Counted from the stretch's first letter, positions 18,021-26,932 are shown. The stretch: DNA of 64,000 bases from Leptospira wolbachii serovar Codice str. CDC (GCF_000332515.2 NZ_AOGZ02000001.1:253976-317975), one strand, 5' to 3'. Notes: generated by a model from the sequence alone, not told the origin. Program-made: numbers and translations.

Positions 18021-18623
18021 ATGGACTCCAAAGATATGAAAACTCACCCAGAATGGGAACGGTGTTCCTGGTGTTTGAAATTTGACCAATACATCCAATA
18101 CCACGATGAAGAATGGGGTGTTCCCGTACACGATGACAAAACCCATTTTGAATTTTTGATCCTAGAAGGTGCACAAGCAGGACTCAGTTGGGCGACTATC
18201 TTAAAGAAACGGGAAGGTTATAGAAAACTATTTGCAGACTTTGAACCAACCAAGGTTGCAAAGTTCACCGACAAAAAATTAGAAACTATTCTTCTTGACC
18301 CATCGATTGTAAGAAATCGATTGAAGGTATTTGCAGCAGTCAACAATGCAAAACGTTTTTTAGAAATTCAAAAAGAATTTGGATCTTTTGATTTTTACAT
18401 TTGGAGTTTTGTTGGTCACAAACCCATCCAAAACAAACGAAAAAGTTTATCGGATGTTCCCGCAACCACAAAAGAATCCGATGCACTCAGTAAGGATTTA
18501 ATCAAACGAGGCTTTAAGTTCGTGGGAAGCACGGTTATCTATGCCCACATGCAAGCCTGTGGGCTTGTCAATGACCATGTCGAAAGTTGTTTTCGTTACA
18601 AAGAGTTAAGTTTTACCTCTTAA
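18021..18623 (+). CDS. tag: DNA-3-methyladenine glycosylase I
   Basis: A 200-residue Tag protein that excises 3-methyladenine from alkylated DNA. The family blocks are RCSWC near the N-terminus, YHDEEWGVPVHDD, LEGAQAGLSWATIL, and FVGSTVIYAHMQACGLVNDH near the C-terminus. The Cys and His residues of these blocks are the zinc ligands. ATGs at 18021 and 18036 are both possible. The 3' end overlaps the convergent TetR gene by eleven bases. An inverted repeat lies directly upstream. Confidence 0.92.
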   Translation: MDSKDMKTHPEWERCSWCLKFDQYIQYHDEEWGVPVHDDKTHFEFLILEGAQAGLSWATILKKREGYRKLFADFEPTKVAKFTDKKLETILLDPSIVRNRLKVFAAVNNAKRFLEIQKEFGSFDFYIWSFVGHKPIQNKRKSLSDVPATTKESDALSKDLIKRGFKFVGSTVIYAHMQACGLVNDHVESCFRYKELSFTS

Positions 18624-19203
18624 GCACTCCATAAAAAATTACATTCACAACTTCCAATTGAAACTCATGGATATTCAATGGAACTGTGATCGAATTTTTG
18701 TTACTGAGAATCATTTCAATGGAAGCAAGAAAAAGATGTACGGCAACTTCGGGCATAAATCCATCCCGAAGTTCTCCTTTCATTTTTGCCATGTTGAATA
18801 TTTTTCCAATGGATTCAGGAATTTCTTTTTCCCTTCGTTTTTTGAATCGCTCCACTTGCAACGGAAACATTTCTGAAATTTCTCTAATAAACAAATCGTT
18901 CATCACATAAGGCGATTCTTCCACGAGAGAACGATGCATTTTCGAAAATTTCTGCACCGCCGTTAGAGTTTCATCATTTGCTATTTCCTGAATCACCTTT
19001 TGGATCTCATTCTGTTTATAATCCATATAAAACTCCATAAGGTCTTGTTTATTGGAGTAATATTTATACAAAGTTTTACGACTGATCTTCAGAGAACTCG
19101 CAATCTCTTCCATTTTTGTCTTGGAATATCCATACTTCAAGAATAGTTCTTCTGCTTTTTCTAATATTCTAATCTGCACCGGATCCAAATTCAAAACCCT
19201 CAC
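18613..19203 (-). CDS. TetR-family regulator of the RND efflux operon
   Basis: A 196-residue regulator. The N-terminal HTH reads KAEELFLKYGYSKTKMEEIASSLKISRKTLYKYYSNKQDL, a clear TetR signature. The C-terminal ligand-binding half is not family specific. Its ATG overlaps the end of the RND gene by four bases, so it is the last gene of the tolC-like/RND/tetR operon. Control of that operon by feedback is inferred; a palindrome in front of the first gene is the probable operator. Confidence 0.88.
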   Translation of the reverse strand: MRVLNLDPVQIRILEKAEELFLKYGYSKTKMEEIASSLKISRKTLYKYYSNKQDLMEFYMDYKQNEIQKVIQEIANDETLTAVQKFSKMHRSLVEESPYVMNDLFIREISEMFPLQVERFKKRREKEIPESIGKIFNMAKMKGELRDGFMPEVAVHLFLASIEMILSNKNSITVPLNIHEFQLEVVNVIFYGVLKR

Positions 19204-22200
19204 TTTTTCTTTTTACTCATGGAATCAATCAACTTTGTTATATACTGGTAGACCGCAGGGATCACGTAGAGAGTAAGAATGGTGGAAGAAATCAAACCTC
19301 CAATTACAGTCACTCCCATACTGGTTCTCTGTTTGGACGCTTCGTTCAGTCCAACGGCCACAGGCATCATACCTGCAATGAGTGCAATCGATGTCATAAG
19401 GATCGGTCGTAACCTCGCCCTACCCGCTTCGATAAGCGCCGTACGAGTATCCACTCCAGTATTTTGTAAGTCTTTGGCAAAATCAATGAGAAGAATCGAA
19501 TTTTTCGTAGCTAATCCAAAAAGTAAAATCATTCCAATATTAGCAAATATATCCATTGATTTTCCAGTCACATACAATCCAATAAATGCTCCTGTCATTG
19601 CTAAAGGAATCACCACCAAAATAGAAATCGGAATGATAAAACTCTCATACAAAGAAGCAAGCACCAGATAAATAAACACAACTCCGAGACCAAGCGCAAT
19701 GGCCATGTTCTTTCCTGTGGATTCCAAATTTTCTGTTTGCCCACTATACGAAACCTTAATTCCTTCCGGAAGAGGTAGATCCTCTTTCAATATCCTTTGT
19801 AACTCGGACATTGTGTATCCGGACCCGCGCCCATTGGGGTTAGTATCTGCTGAGATTTCAACAGAACGACTTCTGTTTTGTCTTTGGATGGTAGCAGGGC
19901 CAGTTGTGGAAACACCTGAGCTCACAAAAGAAAGGGGAACCAGATAACCGTTGATATTTGGTACAGAAACCTGACGAAAATTCTTTTCAATATTCCTTTG
20001 ATCTTCTAACATACGAACACGAATGTCATACTCTAAGTTTTTTTCTCTAAACACTGCAGATGTATCACCCTCAACAATCGTTCTAAGTTCTTTTCCTAAA
20101 GCTTGAGGGTTCACACCCATCTTCACAATTTGTTCTCCCTTAGGCACAATTTTGAATTCAGGGGCTCCATCTCGAAGACTAATGTCTGGATCTGTTAGAT
20201 CAGGGATTTTTTTAACTTTCTCAAAGACAAGTTTACTATACGATTCAATTTCCTCTGGATTATTTCCGGTTATAACGAAAGAAAAAGACCTTTGACCACC
20301 GCCTATGGCATCGTAGTTCTTCACTATCGGTTTTGCATAAGCATAAGGGGATAATTCTTTTCTGATATATTCTTTAAACTGCGGAGTATTCATTTCCCTT
20401 TTTTTGGAAGAAACCAATTCCACGTATATATCAATTTTATTTTGTTTTACATACCCCGCAGTCAAACCGACTTCCTTTTTGGATCTTAAAAGAGCATTCA
20501 CATCCTCATTTAATTCCTTTGTAGCTTCTACACTAGAACCAGGTGGCAATTCAAAAGTAACCGTAAATTGCCCTAAATCTTGCGTTGGGATAAACTCCGA
20601 CTTTAATGTTTTGGATAAAAATATACTGCTTACAAAAATAAGTAGAGCTATCGACAAAACAAATAACGGATGTTTGGTTGATATTCCCAAAGTTTTTACA
20701 TAACCATTGGTTAATTTTTCTTGGAACCGATCAAACGCACGGAGTGGTATTGACAAATACCTTTCTATTTTACCCGGTTCCTTAGGGTTATGTTCCCCGC
20801 CAAAGTAGGCTGACATCATTGGTGCAATAGTTAAGGCATCATATAAAGAAATGAGTAACGCAAAACATACGGTGAGGCCGAAGGGACGCAAAATTTGCCC
20901 AATCACTCCATCAATAAAAGCAATTGGTCCAAACACAGCAAGAATCGCAAATGTAGTCGCAAGTACAGCAAGAGTAACTTCTTTCGTTCCATCAAGTGCG
21001 GCCTGTTTACTATCCTTACCCATTTCTTTGTGTCTGTGAATATTTTCCCTCACGACTATCGCATCATCAATGAGAAGTCCCACTGCAAGAGAAAGTGCAA
21101 GTAAAGTCATTTGGTTGATCGTAAATCCAGCAAAACTCATCAGGATAAAAGATCCAAGCAGCGAAGTAGGCAAAGCAAGTCCTGTAATCAGAGTGGAACG
21201 AACACTACCTAAGAAAAATAAAACTACGATAATTGTCAGGGCAATTCCAATGTAAATGGATTCTTCTACGTCCCAAACATTGTCTTTTACTACTTTAGAA
21301 GAATCATTATAAAAATCAAATTTGACTTCCGGAAATTCTTTCTGAAGATCAATAATTTTCTTTTTTACTGCTTCTGCCACCTGCACCGAGTTAGCACCTG
21401 ACTGTTTGTAAACGAGTAAAAACAGGGCTGGTTTCCCATTCCAAAAGGCAAGAGAAGTGACATCTTCCGAACCAACAACAACTCGACCTACATCCGATAA
21501 CTGAATAGGAATCTCGTTATTTAAAAAACTAATTGGAACATTTCGAATTTCATCAAAACTTCGGTATTCATTGATAGTTCGAAAGGATAAATCAGAATCT
21601 TCCCCCCGAACCTTTCCCGCAGGAATATTGGCACCACCGGCAGCAATTCTTTGCGATACTTGGGTAGCCGATAAATTCCTAGATTTCAATTTGTTTCGAT
21701 CAAGCTCCACCCAAATCTCTTTTTTGCGCCCTCCGACAATGTCCACAGAACCTACATTCGAAACAGAGATTAACCTTTGTTTGATTGTCTCTGAAGCAAA
21801 ATCATAAAACTCATTTTCTCCCAATTTAGATTGGAGTGAAATACTTAAAATTGGTTGGTCTGCAGGATCCAATCTTTTGATTACAGGTTCCTCTAACTCT
21901 GCCGGTAACTTTTTTTTGGCAAAGGCAACTTTATCCCGAATTTGTTGTTCCGCATAACTAATCACGGTTTCTGAAGAAAACTCAGCTACAATCACAACAG
22001 ATCCCTCATTACAAATGGATCTAAGTTTTTTTAATCCAGAAATAGTCGAGAGTTCATCTTCAATTGGTTTGGCGACTAGTGTTTCAATTTCATTCGGTGC
22101 CGCACCAGGATAAGTTACGTTGATCGATATGGTGGGAATACTCATATCAGGGAAGTTCTCAACCCCAAGTTTGCCAAAACTTACAATTCCAACAACAACG

Positions 22201-22262
22201 ATCAGAATGACAGTACAGGCGATAAAAACAGGACGTTGAATGGATAGTTTAGCTAAGTTCAT
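19200..22262 (-). CDS. RND-family efflux transporter permease
   Basis: A 1020-residue AcrB/MexB-like proton antiporter with twelve membrane segments in two halves. The proton-relay pair is D399-D400 in LLIDDAIVVREN. The start reads LAKLSIQRPVFIACTVILIVVVGIVSFGKLGVENFPDM, and MTSIALIAGMMPVAVG marks the second half. It overlaps the outer-membrane-factor gene upstream and tetR downstream by four bases each. No gene for the periplasmic adaptor is in the operon, so it must use one encoded elsewhere or work without one. The substrate is unknown. Confidence 0.92.
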   Translation of the reverse strand: MNLAKLSIQRPVFIACTVILIVVVGIVSFGKLGVENFPDMSIPTISINVTYPGAAPNEIETLVAKPIEDELSTISGLKKLRSICNEGSVVIVAEFSSETVISYAEQQIRDKVAFAKKKLPAELEEPVIKRLDPADQPILSISLQSKLGENEFYDFASETIKQRLISVSNVGSVDIVGGRKKEIWVELDRNKLKSRNLSATQVSQRIAAGGANIPAGKVRGEDSDLSFRTINEYRSFDEIRNVPISFLNNEIPIQLSDVGRVVVGSEDVTSLAFWNGKPALFLLVYKQSGANSVQVAEAVKKKIIDLQKEFPEVKFDFYNDSSKVVKDNVWDVEESIYIGIALTIIVVLFFLGSVRSTLITGLALPTSLLGSFILMSFAGFTINQMTLLALSLAVGLLIDDAIVVRENIHRHKEMGKDSKQAALDGTKEVTLAVLATTFAILAVFGPIAFIDGVIGQILRPFGLTVCFALLISLYDALTIAPMMSAYFGGEHNPKEPGKIERYLSIPLRAFDRFQEKLTNGYVKTLGISTKHPLFVLSIALLIFVSSIFLSKTLKSEFIPTQDLGQFTVTFELPPGSSVEATKELNEDVNALLRSKKEVGLTAGYVKQNKIDIYVELVSSKKREMNTPQFKEYIRKELSPYAYAKPIVKNYDAIGGGQRSFSFVITGNNPEEIESYSKLVFEKVKKIPDLTDPDISLRDGAPEFKIVPKGEQIVKMGVNPQALGKELRTIVEGDTSAVFREKNLEYDIRVRMLEDQRNIEKNFRQVSVPNINGYLVPLSFVSSGVSTTGPATIQRQNRSRSVEISADTNPNGRGSGYTMSELQRILKEDLPLPEGIKVSYSGQTENLESTGKNMAIALGLGVVFIYLVLASLYESFIIPISILVVIPLAMTGAFIGLYVTGKSMDIFANIGMILLFGLATKNSILLIDFAKDLQNTGVDTRTALIEAGRARLRPILMTSIALIAGMMPVAVGLNEASKQRTSMGVTVIGGLISSTILTLYVIPAVYQYITKLIDSMSKKKK

Positions 22263-23830
22263 AGGTTTTCCTCTGTGTTAAGTAAAGATAATTGTTCGGG
22301 ATCCAAGGAATATTTTTCAAAAAATGTTCCTTTGGAAATTTCATACTGAACGATTGCTATATTATAAGTGATAAGAGATTGTGAATGGTTTGATTGAGAA
22401 CGTACATAGGCATCCATTGCATTCTTTAACACAACAGAGGTTCCACGCCCATTTCTAAATGCAGACAATGCCTTATCATAAAAAAGTTTACTTTCTTGTT
22501 TGTTTTTCTTTGCTTCTAAAAAGAGTTCATAACTAACCGTTATGTTTTCTCGTTTCGATAATAAGTCGGCTCTTACCTTATTTTGAGTTTCTGCCCACTC
22601 CAATTGAGCTTGTCTTTTTTCGGATTCGGCTTTTGTATATTCTGCTTCCGCAATTTCATTTCCTAAAGGATATTCCAGTTTAAATTCAGCTGTGTTTTGG
22701 TTGAACCTTCCGCCCAGAATTCCGTAAAAATCTTGCGGAAATTGTTGGTCATAATTTTTGAAATTGTATGTCCCACCAACAGAAAACTTCGGAAGCAAAC
22801 CATTGTCTGCTGATTTGAGACTGTCTTCGGAATTTTTCAATTGCAATAATGATGCCCTTACATCATATCTTTTTTCGAATGCAATTAAAACTTCCTCTTC
22901 ATAATTCGAAGTGACCTCTATCTGTTCTTCGATCAATACAGGCAAAAAAGAAAAATTTTCTTCAGGTTCTTTTCCTAAGGAAGCTAATAAGTCTCGCCTG
23001 TTTTTGTTTCTTTCAAGTTCGGAATTTTTAACTGCACTTGTTGCAGAAAGAACAATGGAATTCCATTGATGAATATCACCCGTAGTATCAAATCCAAAGT
23101 TTGCTTTTTTTGAATAAATATCTCGAATGAGTTTTGCATTTCCAAGTAGGGAGGAATTGGTTTCAAGAACTTCTTCAGACAAACTCAAATTCCAAAACTC
23201 AATCAACGAATTCACTAAGCTTTTAGATAATGAATCTAAGGTATTTAATCTTTGAATTGATGATGATCGTCTAGCGGTTGCTAATTTTAATCTATCTTGG
23301 TATCCAAAAAAGTTCTTTAAAAGATCCTGACTGATATTGATACCAACCGTGGCATAATGATAGGAAGGTTGAGCAAAACTTGAAAACCCACTGGAACTTT
23401 GCGTTTTACCAGCATTTGTTTCATAACGATTGTCAATGACAGCAATTCCGAGCGTTGTTCCGGTGCTAAACTTTTTGTTAATACCCGCCTGAATGCTGTT
23501 ATCTGTAATCTTCGTTCCCTGAATGGCATATTGCGGAAGGTTGAAGTTACTTGTATTTTTTGCCGTTCCTTTCGCTTCAGCTGTCCATGCATAGGCACCA
23601 TTCACTTTTTCCCATTCATAGTTTGTCGTTTTCAACTGCAACTTTAGAGTTTGCAGACTGACCTGGTTCTCCCAGGCCATCCTAAGTATGTCATCCATCC
23701 GTAAGGAAGTGGCTTTGTTTGGTTCCTTCGCCGCGAGCGGGACCCAAAAGCCCAATAAGGCGAAAAGAATGACATACAGACCAACGACGGCCGAATTTGA
23801 TTTGATTTCTCTCATTTTATTTGGAAACAT
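22259..23830 (-). CDS. TolC-like outer membrane efflux protein
   Basis: A protein of about 523 residues with a hydrophobic N-terminal segment (GLYVILFALLGFWVPLAAKE) and two internally similar OEP repeats typical of TolC/OprM. The start at 23830 is chosen because AAAGGA precedes it by eight bases. A longer frame runs to 23899 but would place a palindromic operator inside the gene. It is the first gene of the efflux operon, and its TAA overlaps the RND start. The lack of a clear lipobox suggests a TolC rather than an OprM anchoring mode. Confidence 0.85.
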   Translation of the reverse strand: MFPNKMREIKSNSAVVGLYVILFALLGFWVPLAAKEPNKATSLRMDDILRMAWENQVSLQTLKLQLKTTNYEWEKVNGAYAWTAEAKGTAKNTSNFNLPQYAIQGTKITDNSIQAGINKKFSTGTTLGIAVIDNRYETNAGKTQSSSGFSSFAQPSYHYATVGINISQDLLKNFFGYQDRLKLATARRSSSIQRLNTLDSLSKSLVNSLIEFWNLSLSEEVLETNSSLLGNAKLIRDIYSKKANFGFDTTGDIHQWNSIVLSATSAVKNSELERNKNRRDLLASLGKEPEENFSFLPVLIEEQIEVTSNYEEEVLIAFEKRYDVRASLLQLKNSEDSLKSADNGLLPKFSVGGTYNFKNYDQQFPQDFYGILGGRFNQNTAEFKLEYPLGNEIAEAEYTKAESEKRQAQLEWAETQNKVRADLLSKRENITVSYELFLEAKKNKQESKLFYDKALSAFRNGRGTSVVLKNAMDAYVRSQSNHSQSLITYNIAIVQYEISKGTFFEKYSLDPEQLSLLNTEENL

Positions 23831-23852
23831 ATTTTGTATCCTTTGTTTCTTT

Positions 23853-23881
23853 AGGAAACATTTATAGTTTCCTGTGTTTCC
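23853..23881. promoter_or_regulatory. Candidate TetR operator of the efflux operon
   Basis: A 21-bp palindrome has arms AGGAAAC and GTTTCCT around ATTTATA (23853-23873). A further GTTTCC follows three bases later (23876-23881), and another GGAAAC lies at 23823-23828. The site sits just upstream of the ribosome site of the tolC-like gene, the expected place for a repressor. Binding by the operon's own TetR protein is inferred. Confidence 0.6.
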
Positions 23882-24065
23882 ATGCAAGAGAAAAATCATC
23901 TAGGGAGGAAAATCATAATTTAGGCAGTGATTGTACGAAGAAAAGTCTGAGAGTGTAAGGAGATTTACGACAACGGAGAGGAAGAGGCAAAAATCCAGAA
24001 AGGTTTTTCAGTCAAGCACCATCCACTTAACCCAAGAAACCTCCTGGACACGGTTAATTTCTATT

Positions 24066-24497
24066 TTACTTTTTCTCAGCAACCACCACTGCTTTGATCA
24101 TTTTCCATTCCCCATTTTCAAAATAAAAAGTATACATTGACTGGAACTTCATCACCTTACTTTCCAAATCGACTTTTACAAATCCAAACTGATCAATAAA
24201 ATCTATCGAATGAATGCGGACATCTCTCTCCACTCCTCCTATCTTTCCATCCTTTAGTGATTGGATATAATTTGTTTTATTGGAACTAAATATTGAACCA
24301 CTTCCTTTAATATAAACACTATCCGCATAATCAGAATGGAATTTCGATTCTATTTCTGAAACTTTTCTCTCGTCTATGTTCTTCATAATAAAGAGAAATT
24401 CTTTCCTTAGCGAATCCTCATTCCTTTCTGCGCTGATTTGATTTGTGATCATAATTCCTCCTAGAATCACTAAAAATCCAAAAACTTTTTTATACAT
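24066..24497 (-). CDS. Exported NTF2/SnoaL-like protein
   Basis: A 143-residue protein with a signal peptide (VFGFLVILGGIMITNQISA) and a small alpha+beta domain. It resembles NTF2-like or DUF4440 proteins (FLFIMKNIDERKVSEIESKFHSDY, MYTFYFENGEWKMIKAVVV). Such domains bind small molecules or serve as enzymes; no catalytic residue is evident. A GTTGCTATAGCACC site lies 17 bases upstream and nearly matches the perfect palindrome in front of the neighbouring marR gene, so MarR control is likely. Confidence 0.7.
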   Translation of the reverse strand: MYKKVFGFLVILGGIMITNQISAERNEDSLRKEFLFIMKNIDERKVSEIESKFHSDYADSVYIKGSGSIFSSNKTNYIQSLKDGKIGGVERDVRIHSIDFIDQFGFVKVDLESKVMKFQSMYTFYFENGEWKMIKAVVVAEKK

Positions 24498-24513
24498 CTC
24501 AAAATCCTATTTA

Positions 24514-24527
24514 GTTGCTATAGCACC
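24514..24527. promoter_or_regulatory. MarR operator copy, imperfect
   Basis: GTTGCTATAGCACC differs by one base from the perfect palindrome at the marR start. It lies between the marR stop and the ATG of the exported NTF2-like gene, where it could control that gene separately. Confidence 0.6.
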
Positions 24528-24544
24528 ATTATTGATAAAAAAAA

Positions 24545-24982
24545 TCAAATTATTGATTCCTCATAAATTTGATCAATAATCCTCTTAAATGTCTTAAAGT
24601 CTTGAGCCGATAGTTTTTTAAACATGCGTTTCCTTTCTTCAGTAACAACAGAGACCATCAATTGATAAATTTCTGAGCCTTTTTTAGTCGGAAACACTTG
24701 GTTTTTCCTACCGTCTTCAGGATTTGATTGGATTTTGATCCAACCCTTTTCTTCCATATTTCGGAGTGCTCTTGCCATAGACGGCCTATCATCAAAATCC
24801 CTTCCCAAATCCGATTGGCTACAACCAGGTTGTTTCATCAATCGAACAAGAACAAACCATTGCTCCGGAAATAGTTCCAATCCATTTGCCGAGGCCAACC
24901 GCATGAACTGGCGCCGCAAAGCTCTAACCGTCCTATAAATCAGATAAGCATAAGAATTCTCTAAATCAAATGAATCGGCCAT
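24545..24982 (-). CDS. MarR-family transcriptional regulator
   Basis: A 145-residue winged-helix regulator. The recognition region CSQSDLGRDFDDRPSMARALRNMEEKGWIKIQSNPEDGRKN, near residues 55 to 95, is typical of MarR with its wing Asp-Gly-Arg. Conserved Cys at the start of the HTH (GCSQ) may be incidental. A perfect 16-bp palindrome sits two bases upstream of the ATG and is the likely autoregulatory site. The downstream NTF2-like gene carries a near copy. The inducer is unknown. Confidence 0.87.
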   Translation of the reverse strand: MADSFDLENSYAYLIYRTVRALRRQFMRLASANGLELFPEQWFVLVRLMKQPGCSQSDLGRDFDDRPSMARALRNMEEKGWIKIQSNPEDGRKNQVFPTKKGSEIYQLMVSVVTEERKRMFKKLSAQDFKTFKRIIDQIYEESII

Positions 24983-24983
24983 G

Positions 24984-24999
24984 TGTTGCTATAGCAACA
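24984..24999. promoter_or_regulatory. Perfect palindrome at the marR start
   Basis: TGTTGCTATAGCAACA is a perfect 16-bp palindrome ending next to the marR ATG. The position and symmetry fit a MarR dimer site. A second, slightly imperfect copy lies in front of the next gene. Confidence 0.7.
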
Positions 25000-25128
25000 A
25001 TAATCCAATCCCCAGGTTTTGTCAACTAAGAATCCAGATTTGCGAACTTCAAATTAGACAATCTACCTTGACAGTATAGCAATCTTATTTATAGTCTAAA
25101 GTTTTGCACAAATCTAAAGGAGTATTAA

Positions 25129-25545
25129 ATGAATACGAAAAACAAAATATGTGTCACTCATTTTGACTATAATCGATTAAAACTAATGATTTCGGATTAT
25201 ACGAAAAAAAATAAAATGGACCCAAATACAAAAGACTTACTCGGTGAAATAGAAAGAGCCCAAAAAGTGGATTCACATTCAATTCCACCAAACTTTGTTA
25301 CAATGAATTCTGTGATTGAACTAAAGAATTTAAACGAACTAGAGTTTCAAGAATTCAGATTGGTTTTTCCAGAGGACGCCAACACGGAGCAAAATAAGAT
25401 TTCTGTTTTGGCACCGATCGGTACTGCGATCCTAGGATACAAAATTGGCGACGTGATCCAATGGAAACTCCCTGGAGGAGAAAATCAATTCCAAATCACG
25501 AGTATCAAATACCAACCAGAAGCTAACGGCGATTACCATCTATAA
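25129..25545 (+). CDS. rnk: Rnk/GreA-type nucleoside diphosphate kinase regulator
   Basis: A 138-residue protein with a short N-terminal helical part and a C-terminal GreA/GreB-like domain. The diagnostic block is ISVLAPIGTAILGYKIGDVIQWKLPGGE near residue 90, as in Rnk and other transcription-cleavage-factor homologues that bind RNA polymerase. AAAGGAG precedes the ATG. It lacks the long coiled coil of GreA, which favours Rnk. It stands alone and is followed by an intergenic repeat. Confidence 0.82.
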   Translation: MNTKNKICVTHFDYNRLKLMISDYTKKNKMDPNTKDLLGEIERAQKVDSHSIPPNFVTMNSVIELKNLNELEFQEFRLVFPEDANTEQNKISVLAPIGTAILGYKIGDVIQWKLPGGENQFQITSIKYQPEANGDYHL

Positions 25546-25622
25546 TCCGAATCGATTACAGAAAGTTTTTTTGTTTAGCGTTCCCAATCCAATGTTTGAT
25601 TGTAATCCCTTAAATAAGGGCC

Positions 25623-25677
25623 GGGCTCCTTCGGGGTCCGCGTTCGCTCCCGTCTGCCAGTAGGCAGACCAAGCCCT
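25623..25677. repeat. Structured intergenic repeat, copy A
   Basis: The element begins GGGCTCCTTCGGGGTCCGC and ends CAAGCCCT. Terminal GGGCT/AGCCC can pair. Inside is a perfect 7-bp hairpin, GTCTGCC-AGTA-GGCAGAC (25652-25669). It is much richer in GC than its surroundings. Related elements lie near 46.0 and 49.1 kb. Outer AGCGTT (25577) and AACGCT (25688) may extend the symmetry. Confidence 0.7.
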
Positions 25678-25695
25678 CCAGATCCCTAACGCTTG

Positions 25696-26055
25696 TCATG
25701 TTTCGTTCAACACAACCTTACACTGATTAGATATTTTTGTTTCATTTTCGAATAAACATTTTAAGATACGTCCGCCGCCAGGAATGATCCAACGACAATA
25801 TTCACTCACATCGTCTTTACAAAAACCTTGTGACTTACTTTTCATAGTATCGGAAAGTGCACTTTGACTAGCTTCACAGGCTTCCGAAAGATTTTTACCG
25901 CGTTCTTTCAAACATTGTAAAATCCTTGCTTTCGTAGGTTTGACCCCTTGACAATAGGTGGCTATCTCGTTCTGGCAGACTTCATAAATGGCTTTTGTTT
26001 CTGCAAATAGAGGTAGGTGAAAAAAAACAATGAGAATGAGTGTGTATAGTTTCAT
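25696..26055 (-). CDS. Exported cysteine-rich repeat protein
   Basis: A protein of about 119 residues starting at 26055, where a signal peptide begins (LYTLILIVFFHLPLFAET) with AGGA upstream; a longer frame adds 20 non-signal residues. The mature part has two copies of a C-x7-C...RILxCL...C repeat, seen as EIATYCQGVKPTKARILQCL and VSEYCRWIIPGGGRILKCL. This matches the cysteine-rich repeat of the GLG1/ESL-1 type. A periplasmic or secreted location with disulfides is expected. The function is unknown. Confidence 0.72.
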   Translation of the reverse strand: MKLYTLILIVFFHLPLFAETKAIYEVCQNEIATYCQGVKPTKARILQCLKERGKNLSEACEASQSALSDTMKSKSQGFCKDDVSEYCRWIIPGGGRILKCLFENETKISNQCKVVLNET

Positions 26056-26095
26056 ATTTATTTTATTCCTGATTTTTAAATATACAATGGTTTGA

Positions 26096-26278
26096 GAGTC
26101 ATACTTCGGAATCAATTTTCCTATTGGTAAATTAAGAAAACAAGTCCATTATATTGCAAATTTGGAACCTTCATTAGACAAAATTCCCATTTTTTACAAT
26201 CACGAACAGCTTGTATTCAAAGAGAAATTAAAACCTTACGTTCAAATGCGGTTTTTACCTTTGGTACAAAGAAAATAA
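26096..26278 (+). pseudogene. 3' remnant of an unidentified gene
   Basis: The plus strand is open from 26096 to the TAA at 26276-26278 and translates to a protein-like sequence (VHYIANLEPSLDK, IPIFYNHEQLVFKEKLKPY). No ATG lies before 26247 and no ribosome site is apparent. It overlaps the end of the convergent glycosyltransferase gene by about 24 bases. The composition looks coding, so a 5'-deleted gene is likely. I do not recognise the family. Confidence 0.4.
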
Positions 26279-26875
26279 TAATGATGATGGCAAGTGGAGG
26301 AAATATCCCAATTTCAATATTTGATTGAGTAATGACTGTTTGACGATTCCATTTTTTTCAAATCGATGGGCAGAGGTAATGGCTGGATACTGTAAAAGGA
26401 CTGGCCAAGTAATTCTGCGAAATTTTTGACTGAGCTCTGTATCTTCAAAAATATATTGCAGTTTTAGATCCGATTGCCAAAGTCTTCTATCAAAAAAAAT
26501 ACAATGATCAAGATAGACGATACCCTCTCTCTTTAAACGAATGAAATTGGAATACCAGGATATAAATCTCAGGAGGAAATGTTTTTTATCAAATTGATGT
26601 AAAAACCCTCCCCAGCTAACTTTCAACTCATTCCCACAACTCAATTCGATTAAGTAGTCTATCGCCTCACGGGGTAAATAGGTTCTCGGATGATGAAAGA
26701 GAACCACTTCACCCTTCGATTTGTGAAATCCAATATTCAATCGTTCTGCACGCAAGGAGGCTTCTAAAAGACTAATTGGAAGGATTTCGACTTCTGGATG
26801 GTTTTCAAAACCCTGAAGGGATTTTTGAAATAAAGCGTTCTCTCCATTGTCTGTAGGTATAACGATACTCAACAT
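26255..26875 (-). CDS. Glycosyltransferase family 2-like protein
   Basis: A 206-residue protein beginning LSIVIPTDNGE, the first strand of GT-A glycosyltransferases. The region SLRAERLNIGFHKSKGEVVLFHHPRTYLP matches the RAxQMNxG...GDxLLFLHADT block of TIGR04283-type GT2 enzymes, but the DxD-like HADT is replaced by HHPRT. The C-terminal part RFISWYSNFIRLKREGIVYLDHCIFFDRRLW corresponds to the following conserved region. The altered metal motif suggests an inactive or divergent enzyme. Confidence 0.7.
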   Translation of the reverse strand: MLSIVIPTDNGENALFQKSLQGFENHPEVEILPISLLEASLRAERLNIGFHKSKGEVVLFHHPRTYLPREAIDYLIELSCGNELKVSWGGFLHQFDKKHFLLRFISWYSNFIRLKREGIVYLDHCIFFDRRLWQSDLKLQYIFEDTELSQKFRRITWPVLLQYPAITSAHRFEKNGIVKQSLLNQILKLGYFLHLPSSLLFSLYQR

Positions 26876-26932
26876 TTATGTTTCTATTGATTCAATGATG
26901 ATCCAATCAATAGAAACCTGCAAAGCGAAAAA

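Noticed and set aside
19279..21255. Several plus-strand frames opposite the RND gene
   Set aside because: They mirror the RND coding sequence and have no ribosome sites or domains of their own.
25577..25693. Integron attC site at the intergenic repeat (GCGTT/AACGC arms)
   Set aside because: The arms resemble attC boxes only in part, the copies at 46.0 and 49.1 kb do not keep them, and no integrase gene or cassette array is visible.
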